Shown: positions 1 through 9,118, counted from the first letter of the stretch. The stretch is 64,000 nt of DNA from Bifidobacterium sp. ESL0775 (GCF_029395475.1 NZ_CP113917.1:930001-994000), one strand, 5' to 3'. Made by a program: numbers and translations. The notes: generated by a model from the letters alone, not told the origin.

Positions 1-1
1 C

Positions 2-817
2 AAGCACACGTTGATGGGCGGTCTCTCGGGCTTTGAATCTCCTATTGGCCTCGATCGCCACGACCGCATCAGTGCGCTGCGCACCGGCGACATCGGCTTC
101 GTCCATTCTTGGGACATCAACACCTCCGTCGACGGGCCGGGAACCAGAATGACGGTGTTCATGAGCGGATGCCCGCTGCGTTGCCAGTTCTGCCAGAACC
201 CCGACACCTGGAAGATGCGCGACGGCCAGCCGGTCTATCTCGATGACATGATCGAGCGCGTCACCCGTTACAAGGACGTTTTCCAGAGCACCGGTGGTGG
301 AGTCACCTTTTCCGGCGGCGAGTCCATGATGCAGGGCAAATTCGTCTCGCGCGTCTTCCACGCGGTGCGCCAGGAAGGCATCCACACCTGCCTCGACACC
401 TCCGGCTTCCTCAACAAGGACTGGACCGACGAGATGATCGATGACATCGATCTGTGCCTGCTCGACGTCAAATCCGGCGATGAGGAGACCTATCACAAGG
501 TCACCGGCAGCCAGCTCGCCCCGACCATTCAATTCGGCCAGCGCTTGAACAAGGCTGGCAAGAAGATCTGGGTGCGTTTCGTCCTTGTTCCTGGCCTTAC
601 CGACAGCGTCGAGAACGTCGAGAACGTGGCCAAGATCTGCGAGACCTTCGGCGATGCCGTCGAACATATCGACGTGCTGCCGTTCCACCAGCTCGGCCGC
701 CCGAAGTGGCACCAGCTCGGCATCCCATATCCGCTGGAAACCAAGGAAGGCCCGTCCAAAGAACTGAAAAAGCGCGTCCACGACCAGTTCAAGGCCCACG
801 GTTTCGAGGTCTACTAA
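2..817 (+). CDS. pflA: Pyruvate formate-lyase activating enzyme, 5' partial
   Basis: A radical SAM enzyme that installs the glycyl radical on pyruvate formate-lyase, the formate-producing step of bifidobacterial fermentation. The [4Fe-4S] motif CPLRCQFC is visible, followed by the glycine-rich SAM-binding stretch GGGVTFSGGE. The C-terminus, ending in GFEVY, matches family length. The reading frame is open to the left edge: the codons before the first TTG/ATG (11/14) read K-H-T-L and continue the family's conserved N-terminal KH.LGGL-type sequence. The true start is therefore most likely outside the window, and the internal TTG/ATG is not the start. It is followed by a hairpin at 852-887. pflB is expected immediately upstream but is not visible. 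The family call is very secure; only the 5' boundary is unknown. Confidence 0.96.
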   Translation, partial: KHTLMGGLSGFESPIGLDRHDRISALRTGDIGFVHSWDINTSVDGPGTRMTVFMSGCPLRCQFCQNPDTWKMRDGQPVYLDDMIERVTRYKDVFQSTGGGVTFSGGESMMQGKFVSRVFHAVRQEGIHTCLDTSGFLNKDWTDEMIDDIDLCLLDVKSGDEETYHKVTGSQLAPTIQFGQRLNKAGKKIWVRFVLVPGLTDSVENVENVAKICETFGDAVEHIDVLPFHQLGRPKWHQLGIPYPLETKEGPSKELKKRVHDQFKAHGFEVY

Positions 818-851
818 AGCGTCGGACTGGGCGGTTAATTCGATGTTCATG

Positions 852-887
852 CACCGGACAGAGGGCTTATGCAATCCTTGTCCGGTG
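852..887 (+). terminator. Hairpin after pflA, probable terminator
   Basis: Perfect 9-bp inverted repeat (CACCGGACA at 852-860, TGTCCGGTG at 879-887) with a further partly paired AGG/CCT inside. It is followed by a T/A-rich stretch that also holds the -10 element of ileS, so the end of pflA and the ileS promoter are interleaved. Confidence 0.6.
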
Positions 888-894
888 TTATAGT
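867..894 (+). promoter_or_regulatory. Putative ileS promoter
   Basis: TTATGC (867-872), 16-bp spacer, TATAGT (889-894). It sits immediately upstream of the T-box leader, so the transcript would begin near 900, just before the stem I region. The -35 is weak and overlaps the pflA hairpin loop. Confidence 0.45.
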
Positions 895-1140
895 ATGCAA
901 CATAAGCGCTGATCCGTTATCGGCGGGGAGCTTTTGGAAGAACGGCTGTTCAATTGGTTGGATGGCTTATTAGAACCGACGGGTGGGCCCGAAACAGCCC
1001 GTACTTCAAGCGGTTGTGCTGGAGCGATACGTTCAAGTATCCGAACAACATAACAAGCGAGGTGGTACCGCGGTAACGGCGCGTGTTAGCGTCCGTCATC
1101 GTCCTCGTGGTAGTTAATGACATCTGCCAAGCGAGGAGAC
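895..1140 (+). promoter_or_regulatory. Translational T-box riboswitch of ileS (ultrashort stem I)
   Basis: The T-box signature GGTGGTACCGCGG lies at 1061-1073. Upstream, a short stem (CCGTT at 914-918 with AACGG at 931-935 region) presents an ATC isoleucine specifier at 919-921, followed by the GGCGGGGAGC stretch known from actinobacterial ileS leaders. Downstream, GTCCTCG (1101-1107) is complementary to the ileS ribosome binding site CGAGGA (1132-1137), which gives a sequestrator/antisequestrator switch rather than a terminator. Uncharged tRNA-Ile should free the ribosome binding site. The class is established for actinobacterial ileS; the pairing here was assigned by eye. Confidence 0.9.
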
Positions 1141-1144
1141 AGCG

Positions 1145-4100
1145 GTGAGCGAAACCACCAATTCCCATGTGTATCCCAAGGCGTCCGTAGGCGAGCAAAG
1201 CGCGCACGTCGCGCCGAACCCGAGCTTCCCCAAAATGGAAGAATCGGTGCTCGATTATTGGGACAAGGACGACACCTTTGAAAAGTCCGTCGAGCGCAAT
1301 CCAAGCGGTGACCACAGCGACAACGAGTTCGTCTTCTTCGACGGCCCACCGTTCGCCAACGGCTTGCCGCACTACGGCCACTTGCTGACCGGTTACGCCA
1401 AGGACGTCATTCCGCGCTACCAGACCATGAAGGGCCGCAAGGTCAGCCGCGTCTTCGGCTGGGACACCCACGGCCTGCCCGCCGAGCTTGAGGCGCAGAA
1501 GGAACTGGGGATCGAATCGGTCGACCAGATTGAGGAGATGGGCATCGAGAAGTTCAACGACGCCTGTCGCAAGTCCGTCTTGAAGTATACGAACGAGTGG
1601 AAGGATTACGTCCACCGTCAGGCCCGTTGGGTTGATTTCGAGCACGGTTACAAGACCCTGAACACCACCTACATGGAATCGGTGATGTGGGCGTTCAAGA
1701 CACTGTATGACAAGGGCTTGGCTTACAAGGGCTACCGCGTGCTGCCGTACTGCCCGAAGGACCGCACCCCGCTTTCCGCGCACGAGCTGCGCATGGACGC
1801 CGACGTCTATCAGGACCGTCAGGACATCACCCTCTCCGTCGCCGTTAAGATGCGTGATGAGGACGACGCCTACGCCGTCTTTTGGACGACTACGCCTTGG
1901 ACCGTGCCGACCAACTTCCTTATTGTCGTCGGTGAGGACATCGATTATGTCGAGGTCAAGCCTACTGAAGGCAAGTTCGCTGGGAAGAAGTTCTACCTTG
2001 GAAAGCCGCTGCTGGGTTCGTATGCCAAGGAACTTGGCGAGAACTATGAGATCGTCCGCGAGCTCAAGGGCAAGGAACTGGTCGGCCGTCGCTACTGGCC
2101 GGTCTTCCCGTATTTCGCGGGGGAGGAAGCCGAGTCTGAAGGCCACATCCCTGGGCCGAACGCCTACCAGATCCTCGCCGCCGACTATGTCGACACCGTC
2201 GAAGGTACCGGCATGGTCCATCAGGCTGTCTATGGCGAAGACGATATGAACACGCTGAACGCAGCCGGCGTCAATTGCATCGACGTGCTCGACGCTAGCT
2301 GCACCTTCACCGCCGATTGCCCGGATTACGAAGGCATGTACGTCTTCGATGCCAATATGCCGATCCTGCGCAACCTGCGCAACGGTGACGGCCCGCTGGC
2401 CCGCATCCCCGAGAATCATCGCGCGCTGCTCTTCCAGGAGAAGAGCTACGTGCACTCCTACCCGCACTGCTGGCGTTGCGGCACCCCGCTGATCTACAAG
2501 CCGGTCTCCTCCTGGTTCGTCTCCGTGACCAAGATCAAGGACCGTCTGCTCGCCAACAACCAGCTGATCAACTGGATTCCCGAGAACGTCAAGGACGGCC
2601 AGTTCGGCAAATGGCTGCAGAACGCCCGCGACTGGTCAATCTCCCGCAACCGCTTCTGGGGCTCGCCGATTCCCGTGTGGGTTTCAGACGACCCGAAGTA
2701 CCCGCGCGTCGATGTCTACGGTTCGCTCGACCAGCTCAAGGCCGACTTCGGCGACTACCCGCGCGACGGCGAGGGTAACGTCAACATGCACCGGCCCTAT
2801 ATCGACAACCTGACCCGCGTCAACCCCGACGACCCGACCGGTAAGTCGCACATGCACCGCATCACCGACGTGCTCGACTGCTGGTTCGAGTCCGGCTCCA
2901 TGCCGTTCGCGCAGTTCCATTACCCCTTCGAGAACAAGGAGTACTTCGAACAGCACTTCCCGGCCGACTACGTGGTCGAATACATCGGCCAGACCCGCGG
3001 CTGGTTCTACGTGCTGCACGTCATGGCCACGGCCCTGTTCGACAAGCCCGCCTTCAAGAACGTCATCTGCCACGGTATTGTGCTCGGCGACGACGGCCAG
3101 AAGATGAGCAAGCACCTCAGGAACTACCCGGATGTCAACGGCGTGTTCAACGACTACGGCTCCGACGCGATGCGCTGGTTCCTCATGTCCTCGCCGATCC
3201 TGCGTGGCGGCAACCTCATCGTCACCGCCGATGGCATCCGCGACACCGTGCGCCAGGTGCTGTTGCCGGTGTGGAGCTCGTATTACTTCTTCACGCTGTA
3301 CGCCAACGCGGCGAACGGCGGCAAGGGTTACGACGCTCGCGCGCTGAAGCCCGAGGAAGTCGCCGGGCTGCCGCAGATGGACCGCTACCTGTTGGCCCGT
3401 ACTCGCAGGCTCGTGGTTTCGGTCGAGCATGCGCTCGATACCTTCGCCATCTCCGACGCGTGCGCCGCGGTGCAGGACTTCATCGACATGCTCACCAACT
3501 GGTACATCCGCAACAACCGCGAACGCTTCTGGGACGAGGACGAGAACGCCTTCAACACGCTCTACACTGTGCTCGAAGTGCTCATGCGCGTCATGGCGCC
3601 GCTGGCCCCGATGGAGTCCGAGTCGATCTGGCGCGGGCTTACCGGTGGGGAATCCGTACATCTGGCCGAATGGCCATTCGTCACCGTGCAGGATGAGAAG
3701 TCCCACGATGTCGGCGCCAACGCCGAATCCACCGGCGAGCTCAACCAAGGCAAGGAAACCGAGCTGGGACGTGTGTTGGTCGACGAGCCCAAACTGGTGG
3801 AGGCCATGGAACAGGTACGTGAAGTCGTCTCCAGCACGCTTTCGCTGCGCAAGTCCTGCCAGATTCGCGTGCGTCAGCCGCTCGCCAAACTTACCGTTCT
3901 GGTCGACAATCCCGATGCCGTCGCCGAGTACGACGACATCTTGAAGACCGAGCTCAACGTCAAGGACGTGGAATTCTCCACGCTCGCCGACGCAGGCAAA
4001 CATGGCTTGAAGATCGTGCACGACCTGAAGGTCAACGCCCGTGCTGCCGGTCCGAGGCTTGGCAAGCAGGTGCAGTTCGCCATCAAGGGCTCCAAGTCCG

Positions 4101-4525
4101 GCAACTGGCATGTCGACGAATCCGGTGCGCCAGTGGTCGAGACGCCGAACGGCGACCTGAAGCTGGAGGAGGGCGAATATACCCTGATCAACCAGGTCGA
4201 GGAAGTCGGGGCTGAGGATCGCGCCAACGACGTCTCTGCAGCGCTTCCCGGCGGCGGTTTCGTCATTCTCGACACGGCTTTGACCGACGATCTCATCGCC
4301 GAAGGCTATGCACGTGACGTCATCCGCGCCGTGCAGGACGCCCGCAAGGACGCCGACCTTGACATCGCTGACCGCATCAGTCTGAAGCTCGATATGCCAA
4401 CCGCCGACGCTCCGAAAGCCGAGCAGTTCCGAGACCTCATCGCCCATGAGACGCTGGCCACGAAGCTCGACATCAACGCCGAAACGTCCACTGACGAGCT
4501 GAAGGTCACGGTCGCCAAGGCATAG
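1145..4525 (+). CDS. ileS: Isoleucyl-tRNA synthetase
   Basis: Class Ia aminoacyl-tRNA synthetase charging tRNA-Ile, with an editing (CP1) domain that removes misactivated valine. It is 1126 aa, the usual size of the long actinobacterial form. The HIGH-type motif is PHYGH at residues 75-79 and the KMSKS loop is KMSKH at 653-657. GWDTHGLPAE and the editing-domain WTTTPWT are also present. The GTG start at 1145 is set by the GCGAGGAG ribosome binding site, which is itself the expression platform of the upstream T-box. A 13-bp inverted repeat at 4562-4596 follows. Long antisense reading frames lie over this gene but are compositional shadows. Confidence 0.99.
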   Translation: MSETTNSHVYPKASVGEQSAHVAPNPSFPKMEESVLDYWDKDDTFEKSVERNPSGDHSDNEFVFFDGPPFANGLPHYGHLLTGYAKDVIPRYQTMKGRKVSRVFGWDTHGLPAELEAQKELGIESVDQIEEMGIEKFNDACRKSVLKYTNEWKDYVHRQARWVDFEHGYKTLNTTYMESVMWAFKTLYDKGLAYKGYRVLPYCPKDRTPLSAHELRMDADVYQDRQDITLSVAVKMRDEDDAYAVFWTTTPWTVPTNFLIVVGEDIDYVEVKPTEGKFAGKKFYLGKPLLGSYAKELGENYEIVRELKGKELVGRRYWPVFPYFAGEEAESEGHIPGPNAYQILAADYVDTVEGTGMVHQAVYGEDDMNTLNAAGVNCIDVLDASCTFTADCPDYEGMYVFDANMPILRNLRNGDGPLARIPENHRALLFQEKSYVHSYPHCWRCGTPLIYKPVSSWFVSVTKIKDRLLANNQLINWIPENVKDGQFGKWLQNARDWSISRNRFWGSPIPVWVSDDPKYPRVDVYGSLDQLKADFGDYPRDGEGNVNMHRPYIDNLTRVNPDDPTGKSHMHRITDVLDCWFESGSMPFAQFHYPFENKEYFEQHFPADYVVEYIGQTRGWFYVLHVMATALFDKPAFKNVICHGIVLGDDGQKMSKHLRNYPDVNGVFNDYGSDAMRWFLMSSPILRGGNLIVTADGIRDTVRQVLLPVWSSYYFFTLYANAANGGKGYDARALKPEEVAGLPQMDRYLLARTRRLVVSVEHALDTFAISDACAAVQDFIDMLTNWYIRNNRERFWDEDENAFNTLYTVLEVLMRVMAPLAPMESESIWRGLTGGESVHLAEWPFVTVQDEKSHDVGANAESTGELNQGKETELGRVLVDEPKLVEAMEQVREVVSSTLSLRKSCQIRVRQPLAKLTVLVDNPDAVAEYDDILKTELNVKDVEFSTLADAGKHGLKIVHDLKVNARAAGPRLGKQVQFAIKGSKSGNWHVDESGAPVVETPNGDLKLEEGEYTLINQVEEVGAEDRANDVSAALPGGGFVILDTALTDDLIAEGYARDVIRAVQDARKDADLDIADRISLKLDMPTADAPKAEQFRDLIAHETLATKLDINAETSTDELKVTVAKA

Positions 4526-4561
4526 CGCACCAGCAACCAATAATGTAATACGTTAAACGGC

Positions 4562-4596
4562 AATCGGGTCTGCATCCAAAAGGTGCAGACCCGATT
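4562..4596. terminator. Bidirectional terminator between ileS and the DsbA-like gene
   Basis: Perfect 13-bp inverted repeat: AATCGGGTCTGCA (4562-4574) and TGCAGACCCGATT (4584-4596) with a 9-nt loop. It lies between two convergent genes. There is no long T-tract on either side, so the strength is uncertain. Confidence 0.7.
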
Positions 4597-4658
4597 CCAT
4601 ATCAATCACACGCCTGTGTTTGCTGGACATATATCCTATGCAAACCAGCTACCTCATC

Positions 4659-5645
4659 TCATGCGGACTTCGGTGCGTCCGTGGGGCCAAGTGTCGGCAG
4701 GACCTTAGCATTGCCGACTTCCTGGGGTTTCAGACCGATGCTGTTCTCGAAGCCGGATACCAGCTCGTCGTAGCTGCGGTCTTTCAACGACCACACGCAT
4801 TTGTTGACACGAATCAATGGGGTGGCGAAGGTGCCGCCTTGCGGATAAATGGCGGTGTCACACAATTCCGGACGATGGAAAACGGTGTAATTGTTCGCTT
4901 TGCTCATGTATTCGGCGTAGGTGCCCTGCGTGGCCTTTCTCGCTGTGGTCTTGTCCACGCCGGCCTTGACGGCCTGGCAGATGATCTGCTCATCGCTCAC
5001 CGGCTTGTAGGCGGTTTCGCTGGGCTGGAAGTCCTTTTCGAAGAGGGCCGATACGAAATCCATCAGATGGCCCGGGTCCTTGCTGGCGATGTACGCCGCG
5101 GCGCTCGCGGTGCGCAGTGAGTAATGGTCGGTCGAATTGCCATCGAGGAACGTGACCGGATGCACCTCGATGTTGATTTGGCGCGCCTTGTTCATCTTCT
5201 TCAGCGCGGAGTCCATCGTGCGGTTGATCTCGCCGCAGTTGGGGCACATGAAGTCCAGATAGATTTCGACGGTGGGTGCCTTGGGATTTAGCTTGGCCTT
5301 CTTGCAGGCGATCAGGCCGCCTTGGTTGGTGGCGTTGTTGGGCTTTTGGGCGACTGCCTGAAGCTGGCGGTAAGCGTTGGAGGTGGTCTGTGTCTTGATT
5401 TGTTGCGTTTTACTGTGCTCGCCCCAAGCGGTGGCGCCGATCACCGCGACCAGCGCCACGACGACAAACGCCACGATCGCGCCGATGATCGTCTGCTGCC
5501 GGCGCTCTTTCGCGGTGACTGCGGCCGCTTGCGCCTCTGCCGCCGCCTTGGCCGCGCGTCTTTGTCGCTGGTTTCGCGTCGAAGTCGCATAATCGTTTGA
5601 TGAACGAACCGGCTCGTTCTGTGGCTTGCGGTGTTTGCGTGACAT
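4659..5645 (-). CDS. Membrane-anchored DsbA-like thioredoxin-fold protein (CPNC)
   Basis: Predicted extracytoplasmic thiol-disulfide oxidoreductase of the Thioredoxin_4/DsbA type (328 aa). Layout: basic cytoplasmic head (about 1-50), one transmembrane helix (53-75), a short linker, then the thioredoxin fold with CPNC at 134-137 and a C-terminal TP pair in TFATPLIRV that fits the cis-proline loop. The ATG at 5645 was chosen because AGAGG lies about 7 nt upstream and because the longer frame would start inside the -10 element at 5720-5725. It is a clear paralogue of the CPDC protein at 7273-8304, sharing the KPN/KPEG...QGGL.A linker and DFMCP/DYFCP active-site context. Its substrates are unknown. 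Confidence 0.88.
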   Translation of the reverse strand: MSRKHRKPQNEPVRSSNDYATSTRNQRQRRAAKAAAEAQAAAVTAKERRQQTIIGAIVAFVVVALVAVIGATAWGEHSKTQQIKTQTTSNAYRQLQAVAQKPNNATNQGGLIACKKAKLNPKAPTVEIYLDFMCPNCGEINRTMDSALKKMNKARQINIEVHPVTFLDGNSTDHYSLRTASAAAYIASKDPGHLMDFVSALFEKDFQPSETAYKPVSDEQIICQAVKAGVDKTTARKATQGTYAEYMSKANNYTVFHRPELCDTAIYPQGGTFATPLIRVNKCVWSLKDRSYDELVSGFENSIGLKPQEVGNAKVLPTLGPTDAPKSA

Positions 5646-5719
5646 GCTTTGCCTCTTTTGTTTGCTTCCTTGCGGACTTCGCTCCTCGCGTAACACAACG
5701 GGTGCGGTCTTGTCTAACA

Positions 5720-5725
5720 ATTATA
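5720..5725 (-). promoter_or_regulatory. Putative -10 element of the DsbA-like gene
   Basis: TATAAT on the minus strand. Transcription would start near 5712, about 67 nt before the chosen ATG. No convincing -35 was found at the standard spacing. Confidence 0.45.
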
Positions 5726-5995
5726 TAGGCCGCAAGGAAAAGCATCGTATGGCTTGGCTATACGGACCAATGGTTTCGTGCCGGCGTCATTTCAAGTAAT
5801 TAGACATTCAAAAACGATATTTCATCCTCCGGAACGATGGCGTGACAATCGCGAATGCGTATTCTTGGATATCGGAAAAGGCTGTTGGACTGATCGGTTT
5901 CATGTTTACAAGCCAGAGATTGGCGTGATGGCTCACCGAGCAAGGCAAGAACTATTGATATTCGATATTGAGAACTACGAATAGGGGATATACGA

Positions 5996-7021
5996 ATGGG
6001 CAAAAGCAACGTTATCGACAATCGCACAACCGGAACCATTGACAAGATTCGTTCCCGTCGCCTGGGATTGACGACCTTCGACATCAAGATGATTGGCGTG
6101 GTGCTGATGGTGGTCGATCATGTCCATCAGATGTTCGCCTCGCAAGGTGCGCCAAACTGGCTCGACTGGTTCGGACGGCCCGTGGCCACGCTGTTCTTCT
6201 TCGTCAGCGTCATCGGTTTCTCGCACACGCACAGCAAAAAGGCCTATATGGCGCGACTTTACGTGTGCATGGTGTTGATGGCCATACTTGACGTGGTGCT
6301 GCAGCAGGTAATCAACTATGACGGTGCCCAGCTGGTCAACAACATCTTCCGCGACCTTTTCATCGGCACGATCTTCATGGCCGCCATCGACTGCTTCGAG
6401 GCCGCGTTCAAGAAGCACGGCAACAAGGCCTCCTCCGGGTTCGGCGCTGGCGTGCGCGGCGGTGACGAGCGTGCCGATGCAGTTCATGGGGTTATTGGTC
6501 GTAACGCTGTCGCCGGAACTTCCGTCAATAACGTTACCGCCTCCGGGCGGGCTGCGATGTCGGCCAGCAGGCACGCCGGCACTGTCACTCGTGGTTTCCG
6601 CGTGAAGAAGACCTTCGAGGGCTTGCTGTTGCTTGCCCTTCCGTTCCTGCTCTCGTTGGCGCTTCTGCCGTTCATGGCCCAAGGCGACGGCACGCAAAGC
6701 CCGGTGATGATATGGGTGCTGCGTGTGCTGACCGCCGTCGATCCGGCGATTCTGCTCGCTGAAAACACCGTCATGGTACTACTCATCCCGGTGATGTACG
6801 CCCTACGCAACGTCAAGCACAGCGCGGTTTGGCGGAGCGTGGCTATCGCCGTGGTCGCGGCGTGTTACGCCTTCGCCGGGCAGACGCAATGGATGATGAT
6901 CTTCGCCATCATCCCGATCCTGCTCTACAACGGCGCGAAGGGACGTGGCGACAAGTACTTCTTCTATATCTTCTATCCCGCCCATATCGCCGCGCTGTAT
7001 ATCTTGGCGAGTGTCATCTGA
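5996..7021 (+). CDS. TraX-family integral membrane protein
   Basis: Polytopic membrane protein (341 aa) of the TraX family, named after the F-pilin N-acetyltransferase but widespread in chromosomes with no conjugation genes. Visible family features are an N-terminal FDIKMIGV.LMVVDHVHQMF segment with its conserved Asp-His, the RPVATLFFF helix, and the terminal FYIFYPAH motif. A poorly conserved hydrophilic insertion of about 65 residues (roughly 140-205, Gly/Ala/Ser/Arg-rich) separates the two membrane halves. AGGGGA before ATG 5996 supports the start. It lies between two paralogous thioredoxin-like genes on the opposite strand. The acyl acceptor is unknown; a cell-surface substrate is an inference from the family. 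Confidence 0.85.
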   Translation: MGKSNVIDNRTTGTIDKIRSRRLGLTTFDIKMIGVVLMVVDHVHQMFASQGAPNWLDWFGRPVATLFFFVSVIGFSHTHSKKAYMARLYVCMVLMAILDVVLQQVINYDGAQLVNNIFRDLFIGTIFMAAIDCFEAAFKKHGNKASSGFGAGVRGGDERADAVHGVIGRNAVAGTSVNNVTASGRAAMSASRHAGTVTRGFRVKKTFEGLLLLALPFLLSLALLPFMAQGDGTQSPVMIWVLRVLTAVDPAILLAENTVMVLLIPVMYALRNVKHSAVWRSVAIAVVAACYAFAGQTQWMMIFAIIPILLYNGAKGRGDKYFFYIFYPAHIAALYILASVI

Positions 7022-7093
7022 GTGGCTTGAACCTGGCGAGTGTGGTTTGAGCTTTGACTCGGATAGCGCATCGTCACACATATTCGCTTACGG

Positions 7094-7130
7094 AAGTGCC
7101 GTCGCAAATCAGTATGCGACGGCACTTTTG
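7094..7130. terminator. Rho-independent terminator after the TraX gene
   Basis: AAGTGCCGTCGCA (7094-7106) pairs perfectly with TGCGACGGCACTT (7115-7127), with an 8-nt loop and a TTTT run. The reverse strand also shows an A/T-flanked stem, so it may serve the convergent gene ending at 7273 as well. Confidence 0.85.
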
Positions 7131-7272
7131 ATTTTGGCTCAATAAAACATTGAGTAGGTTGTGAGGGATAGATCAGCGTGGGGCCGAAGAGCAATGTGCC
7201 TGACCTTGTGTTGTCTGGTTTGCTCGGCTGGTTTGTTCGCACGCCAAAGTGATTTCAGCGCACTCTCTATGG

Positions 7273-8304
7273 TCACAGATATTGCTTGGCTATTGCCCCT
7301 ACTTGGCCGTGCGCGCCTATCGACGGCGTGACTTGGGGGTTGCCGACATCCCGCTCGTTCAGACCGATGACCTGAATCAGTGCTGACGAGACGTTCTCCA
7401 GCTTCTGCATGGCGCGGTATTTCCACATGGTGCCGTTGATGGTGATAGTCGGCGACGAGAAGCGGTGCTCACCGCGTACATCGACGAAAAGGTCTTTGCG
7501 CAGGAGCGTGTATTTCGTGGCCCTCTGAACGTAATCCGTGTAGGAGCCGTTCGTGGCGGCGGAGGCCACCTGCTTGCTCACGCCAGCCTTTAGCGCTTGA
7601 TCGATGATTTGTTGGTCAGTGACGTTCTTGCCGTCCAGTGATTGGTGGTGAAAATCTGTGTCATACATTGATGAGGTGAAGTCGAGCAGTTTATCTGGTT
7701 CATGAGAGGAGATGTAAGCGGCAACTCCCGCGGCTCGGGTGGAGTAGTGGTTCTTCGTCTTGGCGTCGAGGAAATTGACAGGATGCAGGTACAGGTTGAT
7801 CTGCCGCGCCTCGGCCAGTTTTTTAAGCGTGGGGGCGGTGTCGTGGTCGAGATCGGCGCAGTCAGGGCAGAAATAATCGACATACAGGTCGACGCTGGGA
7901 GCCTTGGGGTTGAAGTCGCTGGCTTTGAACGCCGGTAGCCCGCCCTGCTTGTTCATGCCCTCCGGCTTCTGCGTCAGCCCCTGCAACTGCTGGTAAGCGC
8001 GTTCCTCCGCATGTTGTTTGTCCCAATACCCATACCCCACAACCGCCACAATGACCACGACCAACACCGCCGCGATGATTCCAAAGATGGTGAGCGTGAG
8101 ATGCTTCTGCTTCTTTTCGTCTGTTTTGGTTGCTGTTTCGCTGGTTTCCGGACTTGAATGGTCCACTTTATTCGTGTGGCTGGTTTCTTGTGTTAACTTT
8201 GCTGTTGGGGCACCAGTGGTGTTGTTTGCTTGTGTTGTTGAGATATCGTCGGTATCAACCTCGTTTGGCTGTTGAGCGTCTTTCTCGTCACCGTTGTCCA
8301 CCAT
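7273..8304 (-). CDS. Membrane-anchored DsbA-like thioredoxin-fold protein (CPDC)
   Basis: Second DsbA/Thioredoxin_4-type protein (343 aa). An acidic, Ser/Thr-rich cytoplasmic head (about 1-65) precedes one transmembrane helix (69-91). The thioredoxin fold follows, with CPDC at 146-149 in DYFCPDCADL and a likely cis-proline at SSPTITING. GGGGA lies 9 nt before the ATG. It is paralogous to the protein at 4659-5645: the same linker motif (KPEGMNKQGGL), RQINLYLHPVNFLD against RQINIEVHPVTFLD, and a related C-terminal IGL motif. The different dipeptide between the cysteines suggests a different redox potential. Start and family are well supported; partners are unknown. Confidence 0.88.
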   Translation of the reverse strand: MVDNGDEKDAQQPNEVDTDDISTTQANNTTGAPTAKLTQETSHTNKVDHSSPETSETATKTDEKKQKHLTLTIFGIIAAVLVVVIVAVVGYGYWDKQHAEERAYQQLQGLTQKPEGMNKQGGLPAFKASDFNPKAPSVDLYVDYFCPDCADLDHDTAPTLKKLAEARQINLYLHPVNFLDAKTKNHYSTRAAGVAAYISSHEPDKLLDFTSSMYDTDFHHQSLDGKNVTDQQIIDQALKAGVSKQVASAATNGSYTDYVQRATKYTLLRKDLFVDVRGEHRFSSPTITINGTMWKYRAMQKLENVSSALIQVIGLNERDVGNPQVTPSIGAHGQVGAIAKQYL

Positions 8305-8710
8305 GCTGCTGTGTCCCCTTAAATTCGTCTACGTTGCAATGAAGTTTACGTATTATCTTTTTGACACTCTACTATTTTCCACGTATAAATACCAGCGTTC
8401 GTAAGGATTATCTCAGTTTTATATCATTGACGAAAGAGTAGTTTAAGAAAAAATTTAAACGTTTGATGTTTCGAAGCAAGCTATTTTCTCTCTTGTTCAT
8501 AGCTAGTCTGTTGCCTTCAGAATCGGCGCCTCAACTACTTATTTGATTTATTAATATTGTTTTTGTTTATCTGATCAGCTATTGCAAATAAGACTTGAAG
8601 TCAAGATAAAAAATCTTGAATTTTTGAGGATTTCTTAAAAATAATTTGAATATTTCTTTTCCGAACTGATAATTTATCAAAAATGAACTTGCAGAAAAAA
8701 CAGTGAGGTG
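8305..8710 (+). other. AT-rich intergenic segment upstream of the toxin-antitoxin pair
   Basis: About 400 nt with no credible gene and far lower GC than its neighbours. It contains repeated CTTGA/TCAAG half-sites between about 8593 and 8619, including TCAAGAT (8601-8607) facing ATCTTGA (8613-8619), and then a good promoter. The half-sites are candidates for autoregulatory binding by the toxin-antitoxin complex. The base composition suggests acquired DNA. Confidence 0.6.
8646..8673 (+). promoter_or_regulatory. Promoter of the toxin-antitoxin genes
   Basis: TTGAAT (8646-8651), 16-bp spacer, GATAAT (8668-8673). It lies about 37 nt before the toxin start and just downstream of the CTTGA/TCAAG half-sites. 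Confidence 0.6.
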
Positions 8711-9034
8711 ATGCATTTGAAAGAATGGAAAGTTAGATATTTAGAAATGGCAAAAGTCGATATCAAAAAGCTTGGTGAACCGCGCGCAAGTCATGTGCGT
8801 AAAGCGATTCGTAAAGTTTCTCGCAGCCCTTTACCATTTACTGAGGGTGGATACGGTAAGCCCTTAGGAAACAAAAGAAATAATAATTTGACTGGCTTAC
8901 TGAAAGTTAAATTAAGAAACGATGGAATAAGAATCGTTTATTCTCTTGAACGAATTGGAAAAACTATGACTATTGTAATCGTTGGAGTACGAGATGATGA
9001 GGCTGTTTACCGAGAAGCAGCAAAGCGATTATGA
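8711..9034 (+). CDS. RelE/ParE-family toxin
   Basis: Small basic protein (107 aa) with the RelE/ParE toxin pattern: an N-terminal helix (EWKVRYLEMAKVDIKKL), a central PFTEGGYGKPLG stretch, then the strand block LKVKLRNDGIRIVYSLER and a terminal VGVRDDEAVYREAAKRL. Such proteins are ribosome-dependent mRNA endonucleases or gyrase poisons; the target here cannot be told. ATG 8711 follows GAGGTG very closely, while a TTG at 8717 would have better spacing, so the start is approximate. It is the first gene of the pair, whereas Phd/YefM systems more often place the antitoxin first. AT-rich codon use differs from the neighbouring genes. Confidence 0.82.
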   Translation: MHLKEWKVRYLEMAKVDIKKLGEPRASHVRKAIRKVSRSPLPFTEGGYGKPLGNKRNNNLTGLLKVKLRNDGIRIVYSLERIGKTMTIVIVGVRDDEAVYREAAKRL

Positions 9035-9118
9035 TAATTAATACTCCTAATTTGAATTATAATGTATATTTTTATATGGTGTATGATGTGAATTATAGAT
9101 ATGAAGAATGAGGATATT

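Noticed and set aside
950-4540. Long antisense frames over ileS (505 and 618 codons)
   Set aside because: They mirror the codon bias of a certain high-GC gene, have no family features, and one covers the T-box leader.
5754-5984. 76-codon frame before the TraX gene
   Set aside because: No ribosome binding site, no recognisable features, probably leader DNA.
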